Shown piece by piece: positions 49,561 to 58,378 of a stretch of DNA of 64,000 bases. The translations under genes were made by a program, and so were the position numbers. The stretch covers positions 62,001 to 126,000 of the forward strand of contig NZ_WTWY01000014.1 of NCBI RefSeq assembly GCF_009870825.1. Reading direction: 5' to 3'. Every line of letters begins with the position of its first letter. Position 1 is the stretch's first letter. Source of the stretch: Paenibacillus sp. USDA918EY. GTDB lineage: Bacteria > Bacillota > Bacilli > Paenibacillales > Paenibacillaceae. A model generated the notes under the pieces. It was given only the letters and a program-made list of their open reading frames with translations, made no database searches and was not told where the DNA came from.

Positions 49561-52500
49561 ATGAGACATACGGTACTTCCCCCTAAACAGGGACTCTACG
49601 ATCCGCAGTTTGAAAAAGACGCCTGCGGCATGGGGTTTGTCGCTCACATCAAGGGCAGGGCTTCCCATGAAATCGTCGCCCAGGCGCTGACGATGCTGGA
49701 AAACATGGAGCATCGGGGCGGCCAGGGCAGCGAACCGAATTCCGGTGACGGAGCCGGAATCATGCTGCAAATACCGCATCGTTTTTTTGCCGAAGAAGCG
49801 CAAAAAAACGGTTTCGAGCTTCCGGAGCCCGGGCAATACGGGGCCGGCATGCTGTTTCTTTCCCATGATGAAGCCGTTCGTGAGGCTCATGAGAGCCGGC
49901 TGATTCAGATCATTAAAGAGGAAGGGCAGACGTTCCTCGGTTTCCGCGACGTGCCGACCTATGACGAAATGCTCGGCAAATCGGCCAAAGAAGCCAAGCC
50001 GTACGTACGCCAGGTGTTCATCGGCCGCAGCGCCGACCTGAAAGAGGATTTGGATTTCGAGCGCAAGCTGTACATCATCCGCAGACGCGCCGAGCGGGCG
50101 ATCCGTTACGGCGGCACGCCTGAAGGGGAAACTTTCTACATTTCCAGCTTGTCCTGCCGGAAAATCGTATATAAAGGCATGCTGACGACCGCTCAAGTAG
50201 GCCAATTTTACCTCGACCTGCAAAACGAATCGGTCGAAACGGCGATTGCGCTTGTTCACTCCCGTTTCAGCACCAACACGTTCCCGAGCTGGGAGCGCGC
50301 GCATCCGTACCGCTTCATGATCCACAACGGCGAAATCAACACGCTGCGCGGCAACGTGAACTGGATGCACGCCCGCCAATCGTTGTTCAAAAGCGAGCTT
50401 TTCGGCGGCGACCTGGACAAGGTAAAGCCGATCATCAATCCGGACGGTTCGGATACGGCGATGTTCGACAATACGTTCGAATTCTTGTATCTAAGCGGCC
50501 GTTCCCTGCCGCATGTGGCGATGATGATGGTGCCCGAGCCTTGGAACAACCATGAAACGATGGACGAAACGAAAAAAGCGTTTTACGAATACCACAGCAC
50601 CTTGATGGAGCCTTGGGACGGCCCGGCGGCAATGGCGTTTACGGACGGCGTGCAAATCGGCGCGATCCTCGACCGGAACGGCCTGAGACCTTCCCGCTAT
50701 TACGTGACCAAAGACGACTTGATCGTCTTGTCCTCCGAAGCGGGGGTTCTCGACATCGCCCCGGAAAATGTGCTGTACAAAGACCGGCTGCGTCCGGGCA
50801 GAATGCTGCTTGTCGACACGAAGGAAGGGCGCATCGTGTCCGACGAGGAAGTCAAAGCGCAAATCGCTGCCGAGCAGCCTTACCGTCAGTGGCTCGACGA
50901 GCATTTGATCAACCTCGATGAGCTTCCGGACGCGCCGGAGCTGCCGAATCCGAAACATGACAACGTGACGCAGCTGCAGCTGGCATTCGGCTATACGTTC
51001 GAAGAGCTGCGCAAAGTGCTGGAGCCGATGGCGGCCACCGGCATGGAGGCGCTCGCCTCGATGGGCTACGACGCCCCGCTGGCCGTGTTGTCCGACAAGC
51101 CGCAGCGTTTGTACAATTATTTCAAGCAAATGTTCGCGCAGGTGACGAACCCGCCGATCGACGCGATCCGCGAGGAAATCATTACGTCGACCGCGACGAC
51201 GATCGGACCGGAACGCAACCTGCTTCATCCGGAGCCGGAAAGCTGCCGGCAGATCCGTCTGGAAACGCCGATCCTTTCCAACGAGGATTTCGCGAAAATC
51301 CGCCATGTGCACCGTCCCGGCTTCAAGTCGATGACGATTCCGATCTTTTTTACGGCGGCGGACGGAGCCGAAGGCTTGCGCCAGGCGCTTGACGGGCTTT
51401 GCGAAGCGGCGGACCGCGTCATCGCCAAAGGCCATAACATCCTGATCCTCTCGGATCGGGGTGTAGACGCCGAAAATGCAGCGATCCCGGCCTTGCTGGC
51501 CGTATCCTGTCTGCATCATCACCTGATCCGCCAGGAAACGCGCACGAAGGTGAGCATCCTGCTCGAATCCGCCGAACCGCGCGAAGTGCATCATTATGCG
51601 CTCCTGCTCGGCTACGGCGTCAGCGCGGTCAACCCGTACCTCGCCTTCGAAACGCTTGACGACATGATCCGCCAAGGGCTGCTGCGCGGCGTAACGCATG
51701 AAAAAGCCGTCAAAAACTACATTAAAGCGGCGACGAAAAGCGTCGTGAAAATATTGTCCAAAATGGGTATTTCCACGATCCAGTCCTACCGCGGCGCACA
51801 AATCTTCGAAGCGGTCGGATTAAAAGAGGAATTCGTGGAGAAATACTTTACCAATACCCCGTCCCGCATCGGCGGCATCGGTCTGGAAGAAGTGGCGGCC
51901 GAAGCGCTCGCCCATCACAACCGCGCCTTTACGGATAAGGACGGCAACGATAAGGTGCTGGACTCCGGCGGCGAATACCAATGGCGAAAAGACGGGGAAG
52001 AGCATCTGTTTAATCCGCAAACGATCCACCTGCTGCAGCAGGCCGTACGCACCGGCGATTACCGGGTGTATAAAAAATACGCCAAGCTGGTGCAGGGCGA
52101 AAACGAGCAGCGGATGACGATCCGCTCCCTGCTGAAGCTGAAGCCGGTCGGACCTTCGGTGCCGCTGGAAGAGGTGGAGCCGGTCGAGTCCATCATGCGC
52201 CGCTTCAAAACCGGGGCGATGTCCTTCGGTTCCATCAGCAAGGAAGCGCATGAAAGCTTGGCGATCGCCATGAACCGGATCGGCGGCAAAAGCAATACCG
52301 GCGAAGGCGGGGAGGATCCCGCGCGTTATATTCCGGATGCCAACGGCGATTCCCGCCGCAGCGCCATCAAGCAGGTGGCGTCGGGCCGGTTTGGCGTAAC
52401 GTCGCACTATCTGGTCAACGCCGACGAAATCCAGATCAAAATGGCGCAGGGCGCCAAGCCTGGCGAAGGCGGGCAGCTGCCAGGACGCAAGGTATATCCG

Positions 52501-54159
52501 TGGGTAGCCGAAGTGCGCGGATCCACGCCGGGCGTCGGCCTGATCTCGCCGCCGCCGCATCACGATATCTATTCGATCGAAGATTTGGCGGAGCTGATCT
52601 ACGATTTGAAGAACGCCAACCCGAGAGCAAACATTAACGTCAAGCTCGTATCCGAAGTGGGCGTCGGCACGATCGCCGCGGGCGTTGCCAAAGGTAGAGC
52701 CGACATCATTTTGGTGAGCGGGTATGACGGCGGCACGGGCGCGTCGCCGCAAAGCTCGATCCGCCATGCCGGCATGCCTTGGGAGCTGGGGCTGGCCGAA
52801 ACGCATCAGACGCTGATCCTGAACAACCTGCGCGACCGCGTCGTGCTGGAGACGGACGGCAAAATGCTGAACGGGCGCGATTTGGCCGTCGCCGCGCTGC
52901 TCGGGGCCGAGGAATACGGCTTCTCGACCGCGCCGCTCATCGCGCTTGGCTGCATTATGATGCGCGTATGCCAAATGGATACGTGTCCGGTCGGCGTCGC
53001 GACGCAAAATCCGGAACTGCGCAAACATTTTATGGGCGATCCGGCGCATGTCGTCAACTTCATGAGATTTGTGGCCGAAGATCTGCGCGAGCTCATGGCT
53101 GAGCTCGGGTTCCGCACCGTTCAGGAAATGATCGGCCGGACCGACTGCCTCGATACCGAAGCCGCGAGCGACCACTGGAAACGGAGCGGCATCGATTTGT
53201 CGGCGCTGCTGCACACGCCGGAAATTCCGGAAAACAGCACGCGTTACAACAGCAAAAAGCAAAATCACGGCTTGGAGGAAACGCTGGATATGCGCGAGCT
53301 GCTCGCTCTCGCTGAGCCGGCGCTCGAAACCGGCACAGCGGTTCAAGGAACGCTTCCGATCACGAACGTGGACCGGGCCGTCGGCACGATTCTGGGCAGT
53401 GAAGTGACGCGGAAATACGGAGCGGCGGGCCTTCCGGAGGATACGATTTCGTTTACGTTTACGGGCACGGCGGGCCAGAGCTTCGGGGCGTTTGTTCCGA
53501 AAGGCATGACCTTGACGGTCGTGGGCGACGCCAACGACTATACGGGCAAAGGACTTTCCGGCGGCAAGCTGATCGTGAAGCCGTCCGACAAAGCGACCTT
53601 TAAAGCCGAAGAAAATATCATTATCGGCAACACCGCCTTTTACGGGGCGACCGGCGGAGAGGCGTACATCAACGGGATTGCCGGCGAACGTTTTGCCGTC
53701 CGCAACTCGGGGGCTTCGGTCGTCGTGGAAGGCGTGGGCGACCATGGATGCGAATATATGACGGGCGGGCGCGTGGTTGTGCTCGGCGGCACGGGACGCA
53801 ACTTTGCGGCCGGTATGTCCGGCGGCATCGCCTACGTCTACGATCCGGAGAATACCTTCATCCAGCGCTGCAACCTGGAAATGGTGCTGCTGGAGCGGGT
53901 TGAGGAAGCCGAGGAAGAGGAAGAATTGAAGCGGCTGATTCAGAAGCACGTAACCTACACCGGCAGCGCCGCGGGGCAAAATGTGCTGGAAAACTGGAAT
54001 CAATGCCTGCAGCAATTCGTGCGGGTCATTCCGAAAGATTACAAACGAATGACGCAGCATATCCGCAAGGTGCAGGAAAAAGGCCTGACCGGCGAAGCGG
54101 CGCTTATGGCGGCATTCGAAGCCAACATGCGCGAGCTTGCCAGAACCGGCAGTCAATAA
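49561..54159 (+). CDS. gltB: Glutamate synthase large subunit
   Basis: The 1532-residue protein makes two glutamates from glutamine and 2-oxoglutarate. The catalytic Cys of the glutamine amidotransferase domain is residue 22 (DACGMGF), preceded by a propeptide to be removed, as in other GltB proteins. The FMN/synthase domain lies at about residues 840-1215, with SEVGVGTIAAGVAKG and GYDGGTGASP. The 3Fe-4S ligands are CIMMRVCQMDTCPVG. The C-terminal GXGXG beta-helix repeats (GGKLIVKP, GATGGEAYINGIAGERFAVRNSG) follow. The usual gltD small subunit is not adjacent. ATG 49561 has AAAGG upstream. Confidence 0.97.
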   Translation: MRHTVLPPKQGLYDPQFEKDACGMGFVAHIKGRASHEIVAQALTMLENMEHRGGQGSEPNSGDGAGIMLQIPHRFFAEEAQKNGFELPEPGQYGAGMLFLSHDEAVREAHESRLIQIIKEEGQTFLGFRDVPTYDEMLGKSAKEAKPYVRQVFIGRSADLKEDLDFERKLYIIRRRAERAIRYGGTPEGETFYISSLSCRKIVYKGMLTTAQVGQFYLDLQNESVETAIALVHSRFSTNTFPSWERAHPYRFMIHNGEINTLRGNVNWMHARQSLFKSELFGGDLDKVKPIINPDGSDTAMFDNTFEFLYLSGRSLPHVAMMMVPEPWNNHETMDETKKAFYEYHSTLMEPWDGPAAMAFTDGVQIGAILDRNGLRPSRYYVTKDDLIVLSSEAGVLDIAPENVLYKDRLRPGRMLLVDTKEGRIVSDEEVKAQIAAEQPYRQWLDEHLINLDELPDAPELPNPKHDNVTQLQLAFGYTFEELRKVLEPMAATGMEALASMGYDAPLAVLSDKPQRLYNYFKQMFAQVTNPPIDAIREEIITSTATTIGPERNLLHPEPESCRQIRLETPILSNEDFAKIRHVHRPGFKSMTIPIFFTAADGAEGLRQALDGLCEAADRVIAKGHNILILSDRGVDAENAAIPALLAVSCLHHHLIRQETRTKVSILLESAEPREVHHYALLLGYGVSAVNPYLAFETLDDMIRQGLLRGVTHEKAVKNYIKAATKSVVKILSKMGISTIQSYRGAQIFEAVGLKEEFVEKYFTNTPSRIGGIGLEEVAAEALAHHNRAFTDKDGNDKVLDSGGEYQWRKDGEEHLFNPQTIHLLQQAVRTGDYRVYKKYAKLVQGENEQRMTIRSLLKLKPVGPSVPLEEVEPVESIMRRFKTGAMSFGSISKEAHESLAIAMNRIGGKSNTGEGGEDPARYIPDANGDSRRSAIKQVASGRFGVTSHYLVNADEIQIKMAQGAKPGEGGQLPGRKVYPWVAEVRGSTPGVGLISPPPHHDIYSIEDLAELIYDLKNANPRANINVKLVSEVGVGTIAAGVAKGRADIILVSGYDGGTGASPQSSIRHAGMPWELGLAETHQTLILNNLRDRVVLETDGKMLNGRDLAVAALLGAEEYGFSTAPLIALGCIMMRVCQMDTCPVGVATQNPELRKHFMGDPAHVVNFMRFVAEDLRELMAELGFRTVQEMIGRTDCLDTEAASDHWKRSGIDLSALLHTPEIPENSTRYNSKKQNHGLEETLDMRELLALAEPALETGTAVQGTLPITNVDRAVGTILGSEVTRKYGAAGLPEDTISFTFTGTAGQSFGAFVPKGMTLTVVGDANDYTGKGLSGGKLIVKPSDKATFKAEENIIIGNTAFYGATGGEAYINGIAGERFAVRNSGASVVVEGVGDHGCEYMTGGRVVVLGGTGRNFAAGMSGGIAYVYDPENTFIQRCNLEMVLLERVEEAEEEEELKRLIQKHVTYTGSAAGQNVLENWNQCLQQFVRVIPKDYKRMTQHIRKVQEKGLTGEAALMAAFEANMRELARTGSQ

Positions 54160-54199
54160 GTCATAATATTTTCATGAACGTGTAGGCTTGGCCATCACC

Positions 54200-54252
54200 G
54201 GGTCTGTGATTTTGGCCCCGAAAGGGGACAGAGATCGCAGACCCATTTTTTT
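54200..54252 (+). terminator. Terminator after gltB
   Basis: GGGTCTGTGAT (54200-54210) and ATCGCAGACCC (54234-54244) form an 11-pair stem with one wobble, enclosing an inner CCCC/GGGG hairpin with a GAAA loop, followed by seven Ts. Confidence 0.88.
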
Positions 54253-54433
54253 CGACAAAAATAGAACTGTATTTCCGAGACAAACTCTCCATCAGACGAC
54301 AGCATCATGACCGGAGTTGGGATATAATAAAAAAGTCCTATCCTCTGTGGTCATTGCGACCTTCCTATCGAGGATAAGACGATGATCTGATCTTATAGCG
54401 AACAAATCGATGAGTGGAGCGAGGGTATCTTCG

Positions 54434-54619
54434 ATGAGAGATGAGAAGGAGTTTGGTAGCGAAGCACGGACCGATGGCGAGCATCCGGCACAGATCCGTT
54501 TGGATATCCTTAAAGTGCTGGAGCAATGCGGGATACACCCCGACAACTGGCATCATTACTGTAAGCAGCAGAATCGTTTGGTAAGATCGGATTCCATCCG
54601 GTTCAATCCATCCGGTTAA
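54434..54619 (+). CDS. Hypothetical 61-residue protein
   Basis: The frame reads MRDEKEFGSEARTDGEHPAQ, continues with IRLDILKVLEQCGIHPDNWHHYCKQ and ends RFNPSG. GAGGG lies about ten bases upstream. A perfect TATAAT (54323-54328) lies ~105 bases upstream but has no clear -35. The protein is not recognised and could be a remnant or a real small gene. The flanks (54253-54433 and 54620-54765) show short palindromes such as TATCCTC/GAGGATA but no other gene. Confidence 0.35.
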   Translation: MRDEKEFGSEARTDGEHPAQIRLDILKVLEQCGIHPDNWHHYCKQQNRLVRSDSIRFNPSG

Positions 54620-54769
54620 CGTCGCCTGCAGCTCCCCGGGTCCGTGACTCCATCAGCCATATCGTTCAAAACGTTGGATCTGCCTATTTGTCGTACAGAA
54701 TCATGAAAAACGATTATAGAATCCCTCATCCATTATCTTTTAAAACGCATACATTCTATAATCTTGAAA

Positions 54770-54797
54770 ACCTCAGCGGCCGGCGCTGAGGTCTTTT
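54770..54797. terminator. Terminator of the small Xre regulator gene
   Basis: ACCTCAGCG (54770-54778) and CGCTGAGGT (54784-54792) pair perfectly with a five-base loop; T-rich tracts flank both sides. Confidence 0.8.
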
Positions 54798-54802
54798 TCC
54801 GT

Positions 54803-55171
54803 TTATTTCATGGCGCGTTCCATCCGAACGAAAGCGATGAAACGTTTGGCTTCATCTTCCGTAAGGCTGCGGCCGTCGACGGTCAAATTAAAGCGCTCCA
54901 GCAAATCGGCATCGGAAAGCTCCAATTGATCCACAAACTCCCGAACTTCGGGGTCCATCACCAGCTTCGGCTGGTTCGTGCGGCCGATCAAATAATCGAT
55001 AGACACCTCGAACTTGTCGGCAAGCTTGGTCAATATTTCAAAATCAGGTTTGCGGCGGTTCTTTTCATAATGGGAGAGTGCGGCTCTCGTAATGCCAATC
55101 GATTGGGCTAATTCCTCTTGAGTCCATCCTCTTTGATCCCGCAATTCTGCGATGCGATTCTCGTGATTCAT
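54803..55171 (-). CDS. Xre-family regulator facing the polysaccharide-like module
   Basis: The 122-residue protein has an N-terminal helix-turn-helix (RIAELRDQRGWTQEELAQSIGITRAALSHYEKNRRKP) and a short C-terminal helical domain with DEAKRFIAFVRMERAMK. Its size and layout are like small Firmicute regulators such as SinR-type proteins, though no direct identity is claimed. GGAGG lies seven bases upstream of the ATG. It is divergent from a unit encoding a sugar transferase and LCP ligase, and GATAC/GTATC palindromes lie between. It is the likely regulator of both nearby units. Confidence 0.85.
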   Translation of the reverse strand: MNHENRIAELRDQRGWTQEELAQSIGITRAALSHYEKNRRKPDFEILTKLADKFEVSIDYLIGRTNQPKLVMDPEVREFVDQLELSDADLLERFNLTVDGRSLTEDEAKRFIAFVRMERAMK

Positions 55172-55423
55172 GAATTAACCTCCTCTGATTGCCTACAAAA
55201 TGCTGAATCCAAGCAACATAAAGTATCAAATATCTCCATTAAATATTGATCGCCGGGGCTGCCGGCTCATGTTCCTATGTCGATCGGCATGCATGTATGC
55301 ATAAAAAAATCGTCGACCGAGCGCGACTTTTCGCGGATGAAAAGGCAGCATCAAGCATGATGATCGCAATTTTCCCGCTTTTGCCGCTGCTCTCTTTTCA
55401 TTGATTTTCAATGGAAAAAGGGA

Positions 55424-55503
55424 TTGACTAGTTACAAAATGTATCGTAAAGTAAAACTTGTGATTGATACTAAATGTATCCATTTGGAAACGAATTGTAT
55501 CAT
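55424..55503 (+). promoter_or_regulatory. Promoter with three candidate Xre operators
   Basis: TTGACT (55424-55429), a 17-base spacer and TAAAGT (55447-55452) form a sigma-A-like promoter. The operator-like sequence GTTACAAAATGTATC (55431-55445) lies inside the spacer, the perfect palindrome GATACTAAATGTATC is at 55466-55480, and a third half-site AATTGTATCA is near 55494-55503. The first 15-mer recurs exactly, inverted, at 58050-58064. Confidence 0.7.
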
Positions 55504-55557
55504 TACGAAGTGTAGTTCGAAATTCTTATTTTTATACCGCAAGGCAGGGACGGTGCC

Positions 55558-55986
55558 ATGAATATATTAACGGCGCACGGCATACATCTTCAAATGCATG
55601 TATCCATTCATCAGATCGCTGAAACTCCCGTCGTCTTGAACCGGTCCCGCCCGGTCGTATTATGGGAAGTGGAATCCCGGACCCTCGTGTTTATCAGCGA
55701 TTTGGACTTTCCGCTTCTGCCGGAAATACGGCTTTGCTTCGACATTGCCTGCGAAGGGAAGCCGATCTGCCGAACGTACGGCAAGCTTCTCTGGAAAGAG
55801 GACAGCCTGTCGGATGCAAGGCTTTACGGGGTCCTTCTGGATCCCGATCAGCACGGGGAGGTGAACATGGCGAAACAAATCACCCGCACCGTCATGGGCG
55901 GCAGAGTCCGGCTGCAAAACTATGAACATTACACAGATTTCCTGGACAATAAGGGAAGCGGCCAAATCTTTGATGTATTTACATAG
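55558..55986 (+). CDS. Hypothetical protein, first gene of the polysaccharide-like unit
   Basis: The 142-residue soluble protein has a strand-rich central part (RPVVLWEVESRTLVFISDLDFPLLPEIRLCFDI, then GKLLWKEDSLSDARLYGVLLDPDQHGEV). The layout faintly resembles a PilZ domain, but the RxxxR and (D/N)xSxxG motifs that bind cyclic-di-GMP are not visible, so the assignment is not made. It directly follows the operator-controlled promoter. Confidence 0.55.
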   Translation: MNILTAHGIHLQMHVSIHQIAETPVVLNRSRPVVLWEVESRTLVFISDLDFPLLPEIRLCFDIACEGKPICRTYGKLLWKEDSLSDARLYGVLLDPDQHGEVNMAKQITRTVMGGRVRLQNYEHYTDFLDNKGSGQIFDVFT

Positions 55987-56070
55987 AAATGCTGCATGAA
56001 AGCGAAAGAAAAAATCCGCGTTTCGCGGAAAAAAGTATGAATGGGATAAAGTCATTTTACTATATTTATC

Positions 56071-56091
56071 AAAGCGCTGCATAGTGCTTTT
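56071..56091 (+). terminator. Weak stem-loop upstream of the sugar transferase
   Basis: AAAGCGCT (56071-56078) and AGTGCTTT (56083-56090) pair with one wobble around GCAT and run into a single extra T. It is a possible weak terminator or processing site between the 142-residue gene and the sugar transferase. Confidence 0.4.
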
Positions 56092-56129
56092 GCCCGAAAA
56101 CCCCCAATTAAATAAGCGAGGGATGGATC

Positions 56130-56225
56130 TTGAAGCGTATCATATATTTCGAACGAAACCATACCGTGATGGATAAAGCCACGTTTCCCCTAACCACTCT
56201 TCTGTCCGATGCCGCAGGCCGATAG
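56130..56225 (+). CDS. Possible 31-residue upstream peptide
   Basis: A TTG at 56130, preceded by GAGGGATGG, opens 31 codons (MKRIIYFERNHTVMDK...) that end seven bases before the preferred start of the sugar transferase gene. The sugar transferase itself has a poor ribosome binding site, so translational coupling is plausible. The peptide is not recognised. Confidence 0.35.
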   Translation: MKRIIYFERNHTVMDKATFPLTTLLSDAAGR

Positions 56226-56232
56226 GTCCTTC

Positions 56233-56922
56233 ATGAATCAAATCAATCCGTTAAAAAACACGTTGGAAACCGGTCGTCAGTTCGATGTCATTCCGTTATT
56301 CGAAATAAAGAACAGAAATTGGTTTTGGTTCGTGAAACGAATGCAGGATATCGTCTTATCCCTTCTCGGGCTTATTTTGCTGTCTCCGCTTTTGCTGCTG
56401 GTGGCACTGATGATCAAGGCGGAGAGCCCGAAAGGAGCCGTCATTTTCGCCCAGACCCGCGTCGGAAAAAACGGGAAGCCGTTCAAAATGTACAAATTCC
56501 GCTCGATGGTTGCGGATGCCGAGGCGATGCTCGGGGATTTGATGGACAAAAACGAAATCAGCGGCGCGATGTTTAAAATCAAAAACGATCCGAGAGTTAC
56601 CCGTATCGGGCGTTTGATCCGCAAGACCAGCCTGGATGAGCTGCCGCAGCTTGTCAACGTGCTGAAGGGGGACATGAGCCTGGTCGGACCCAGACCCCCG
56701 CTGCCGAGGGAAGTAGCCGATTATACCTCCTACGACATGATGAGGCTGCTCGTTGTGCCCGGCTGCACCGGATTATGGCAGATCAGCGGCAGAAACCACG
56801 TCGGGTTCCGGGAAATGGTGGAACTTGATCTGGAGTACATAAGGAATCAATCGTTTATAAAAGATATCGTCATTCTGTGCAAAACCGTAAAGGTGCTGTT
56901 CGGAGCCAACAATGCTTATTAA
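56233..56922 (+). CDS. Undecaprenyl-phosphate sugar transferase (WcaJ/EpsL-type initiating glycosyltransferase)
   Basis: The 229-residue protein has one membrane helix (DIVLSLLGLILLSPLLLLVALMI) and the bacterial sugar transferase domain. Conserved segments are QTRVGKNGKPFKMYKFRSM, DELPQLVNVLKGDMSLVGPRPPLPREV and GLWQISGRN. It transfers a sugar-1-phosphate onto undecaprenyl phosphate, the first step of exopolysaccharide or capsule repeat assembly. The start could also be ATG 56209. No other glycosyltransferases are nearby, so the rest of the pathway lies elsewhere. Confidence 0.9.
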   Translation: MNQINPLKNTLETGRQFDVIPLFEIKNRNWFWFVKRMQDIVLSLLGLILLSPLLLLVALMIKAESPKGAVIFAQTRVGKNGKPFKMYKFRSMVADAEAMLGDLMDKNEISGAMFKIKNDPRVTRIGRLIRKTSLDELPQLVNVLKGDMSLVGPRPPLPREVADYTSYDMMRLLVVPGCTGLWQISGRNHVGFREMVELDLEYIRNQSFIKDIVILCKTVKVLFGANNAY

Positions 56923-56971
56923 TGAACCAAGGGCCGGGCGACAATCGCGTGGAAAGGAGGGGCTTTGATCG

Positions 56972-57952
56972 ATGAAAAAATGGGTTCTCATCCTCTCTTC
57001 CGTGTCGATCGTCGCCGTTTTGGGGATCGCCGGGTATGCCGCGCACCTCTATCAATCGGTCAAAACGACCGCGCACAAAATCTATGAAAGCAGGGATGGA
57101 CAGATCGAGCCGGTGCCGGTCGGCAAGGAAGGAAGCGGCGTTCGGAGCGCCGCGGCAGGGGCGAAATCCGCGGAACCGGCCGGTATCCCCCAGACCAAGA
57201 CGGTTCCCTTCGACCTGAAGGATAAGAAGCCGTTTACCGTGCTTGTGCTGGGCGTCGATCAGCGCGAACACGATCGGGGAAGATCGGACGCGATGATTTT
57301 TTTGACGGTCAACCCGGCCAAGCAGAGCATCCTCATGTTTAACATTCCGCGGGATACGCGGACGGAAATCGTCGGTCACGGCACCGTGGACAAAATCAAC
57401 CACGCTTACGCTTTTGGCGGCGTCAACATGTCGGTGAAGACCGTGGAACGTTTCCTCGATTATCCGGTGAACTACTACGTAAAGGTCAACATGGAAGGGT
57501 TCGCGCGGATCATTGACTCGCTTGGCGGCGTCGAGGTCGACAATCCTTTTGCTTTCTATTATGAAGGCCATCAGTTTGACAAAGGCGAGCTGCGTTTAAA
57601 AGGGGAAGAAGCTTTGCTGTATTCGAGAATGCGGTATGACGATCCGCGCGGCGATATGGGAAGAAACGCAAGGCAACGCCAAATATTGCAGCAGGTCATC
57701 AAAAATTCGCTGAACATCGCCACCGTAACCAAAATCGAATCGCTGCTGGACGAAGTGGCGGACAGCGTCAAAACCGACATTACGTTTGAGGATATGAAAA
57801 CCTTTTTGACCGATTACAGAACGGATCTGAAAAAAATCGACCAGGTGGAAATCGGCGGCCAGGGGCAGCGGATCAAAGGCATTTGGTACTACCTGGTGAG
57901 CGATAAGGAAAGAAGCCGGATTCATCAATTGATCAAGGCGCATTTGGAGTAA
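56972..57952 (+). CDS. LytR-CpsA-Psr (LCP) family glycopolymer ligase
   Basis: The 326-residue protein has an N-terminal membrane helix (WVLILSSVSIVAVLGIAGYAA) and an extracellular LCP domain. Conserved parts are VLVLGVDQREHDRGRSDAMIFLTV, the Arg-containing FNIPRDTRTEI, and DKINHAYAFGGVNMSVKTVE. LCP enzymes attach undecaprenyl-linked glycopolymers to peptidoglycan. Its position directly after the initiating sugar transferase suggests attachment of that polymer. GGAGGGG precedes the ATG. Confidence 0.92.
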   Translation: MKKWVLILSSVSIVAVLGIAGYAAHLYQSVKTTAHKIYESRDGQIEPVPVGKEGSGVRSAAAGAKSAEPAGIPQTKTVPFDLKDKKPFTVLVLGVDQREHDRGRSDAMIFLTVNPAKQSILMFNIPRDTRTEIVGHGTVDKINHAYAFGGVNMSVKTVERFLDYPVNYYVKVNMEGFARIIDSLGGVEVDNPFAFYYEGHQFDKGELRLKGEEALLYSRMRYDDPRGDMGRNARQRQILQQVIKNSLNIATVTKIESLLDEVADSVKTDITFEDMKTFLTDYRTDLKKIDQVEIGGQGQRIKGIWYYLVSDKERSRIHQLIKAHLE

Positions 57953-57960
57953 GCCGAACG

Positions 57961-57993
57961 ACGACCGGGATACGTCAATCCCGGCGTTTTTTT
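57961..57993 (+). terminator. Terminator after the LCP gene
   Basis: CCGGGAT (57965-57971) and ATCCCGG (57978-57984), extended by ACG/CGT, are followed by a long T-run. Confidence 0.85.
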
Positions 57994-58011
57994 GTTTTTG
58001 GCGCAAGCGGC

Positions 58012-58090
58012 TTGACAGCAGGCGGCGATTGAGGTAGATTTCTGGTAATGATACATTTTGTAACTTTAACGTTTTAAAGTTGATACAATT
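58012..58090 (+). promoter_or_regulatory. Promoter with the same Xre operator, before the Cys-rich/ABC unit
   Basis: TTGACA (58012-58017), a 17-base spacer and TAGATT (58035-58040) form a promoter. GATACATTTTGTAAC (58050-58064), at or just after the expected start point, is the exact inverse of the 15-mer at 55431-55445. TGATACAATT (58081-58090) is the exact inverse of AATTGTATCA near 55494. Both units thus share two different site sequences. Confidence 0.7.
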
Positions 58091-58154
58091 GATTTTGGAG
58101 GCAATTCGTCGGGTAAATGTGGACTAGAGACCCAAGGAGAGGAAGGCGGTTCCA

Positions 58155-58358
58155 TTGAAAAATCTGCAGTACGTCTATTGCTTGTGCTGTGAGAGTATCG
58201 TACCGGCATCGGGCACCATGGTTGTTTTCCGGACCGGATATTACCGGAGTACGATTCCTTTGGGCTGCTGTGAACATTGTCATTGCCAGGGGGAAAAAGA
58301 GAATAATTACCAATATATGGGGCATCTGCGTCACGGATGTGTTAAAATGGGGGGATAA
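58155..58358 (+). CDS. Small cysteine-rich protein, probable metal binding
   Basis: The 67-residue frame starts at TTG 58155 after GGAAGG. It contains eight cysteines in two main clusters (YCLCCES near the start; GCCEHCHCQ in the middle), the layout of a zinc-ribbon-like or metal-binding peptide. It ends 20 bases before the ABC ATPase start. No homologue is recognised. Its place between a shared operator and an ABC exporter suggests it is a regulator or cargo of that unit; that is inference. Confidence 0.5.
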   Translation: MKNLQYVYCLCCESIVPASGTMVVFRTGYYRSTIPLGCCEHCHCQGEKENNYQYMGHLRHGCVKMGG

Positions 58359-58378
58359 CCTACGAAGGAGTGAAGCGA

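Noticed and set aside
51820..54156. A 778-codon open frame on the minus strand
   Set aside because: It lies entirely opposite gltB, whose protein has all expected motifs. The antisense frame is an effect of GC-rich codon use; its translation is low in recognisable motifs and has no ribosome binding site.
55558..55986. PilZ (cyclic-di-GMP receptor) domain
   Set aside because: The size and strand pattern are suggestive, but the RxxxR and (D/N)xSxxG binding motifs are not visible.
56008..56035. Hairpin TCCGCG/CGCGGA as a terminator after the 142-residue gene
   Set aside because: It is followed by an A-run and not a T-run on the plus strand, and no minus-strand gene ends there.
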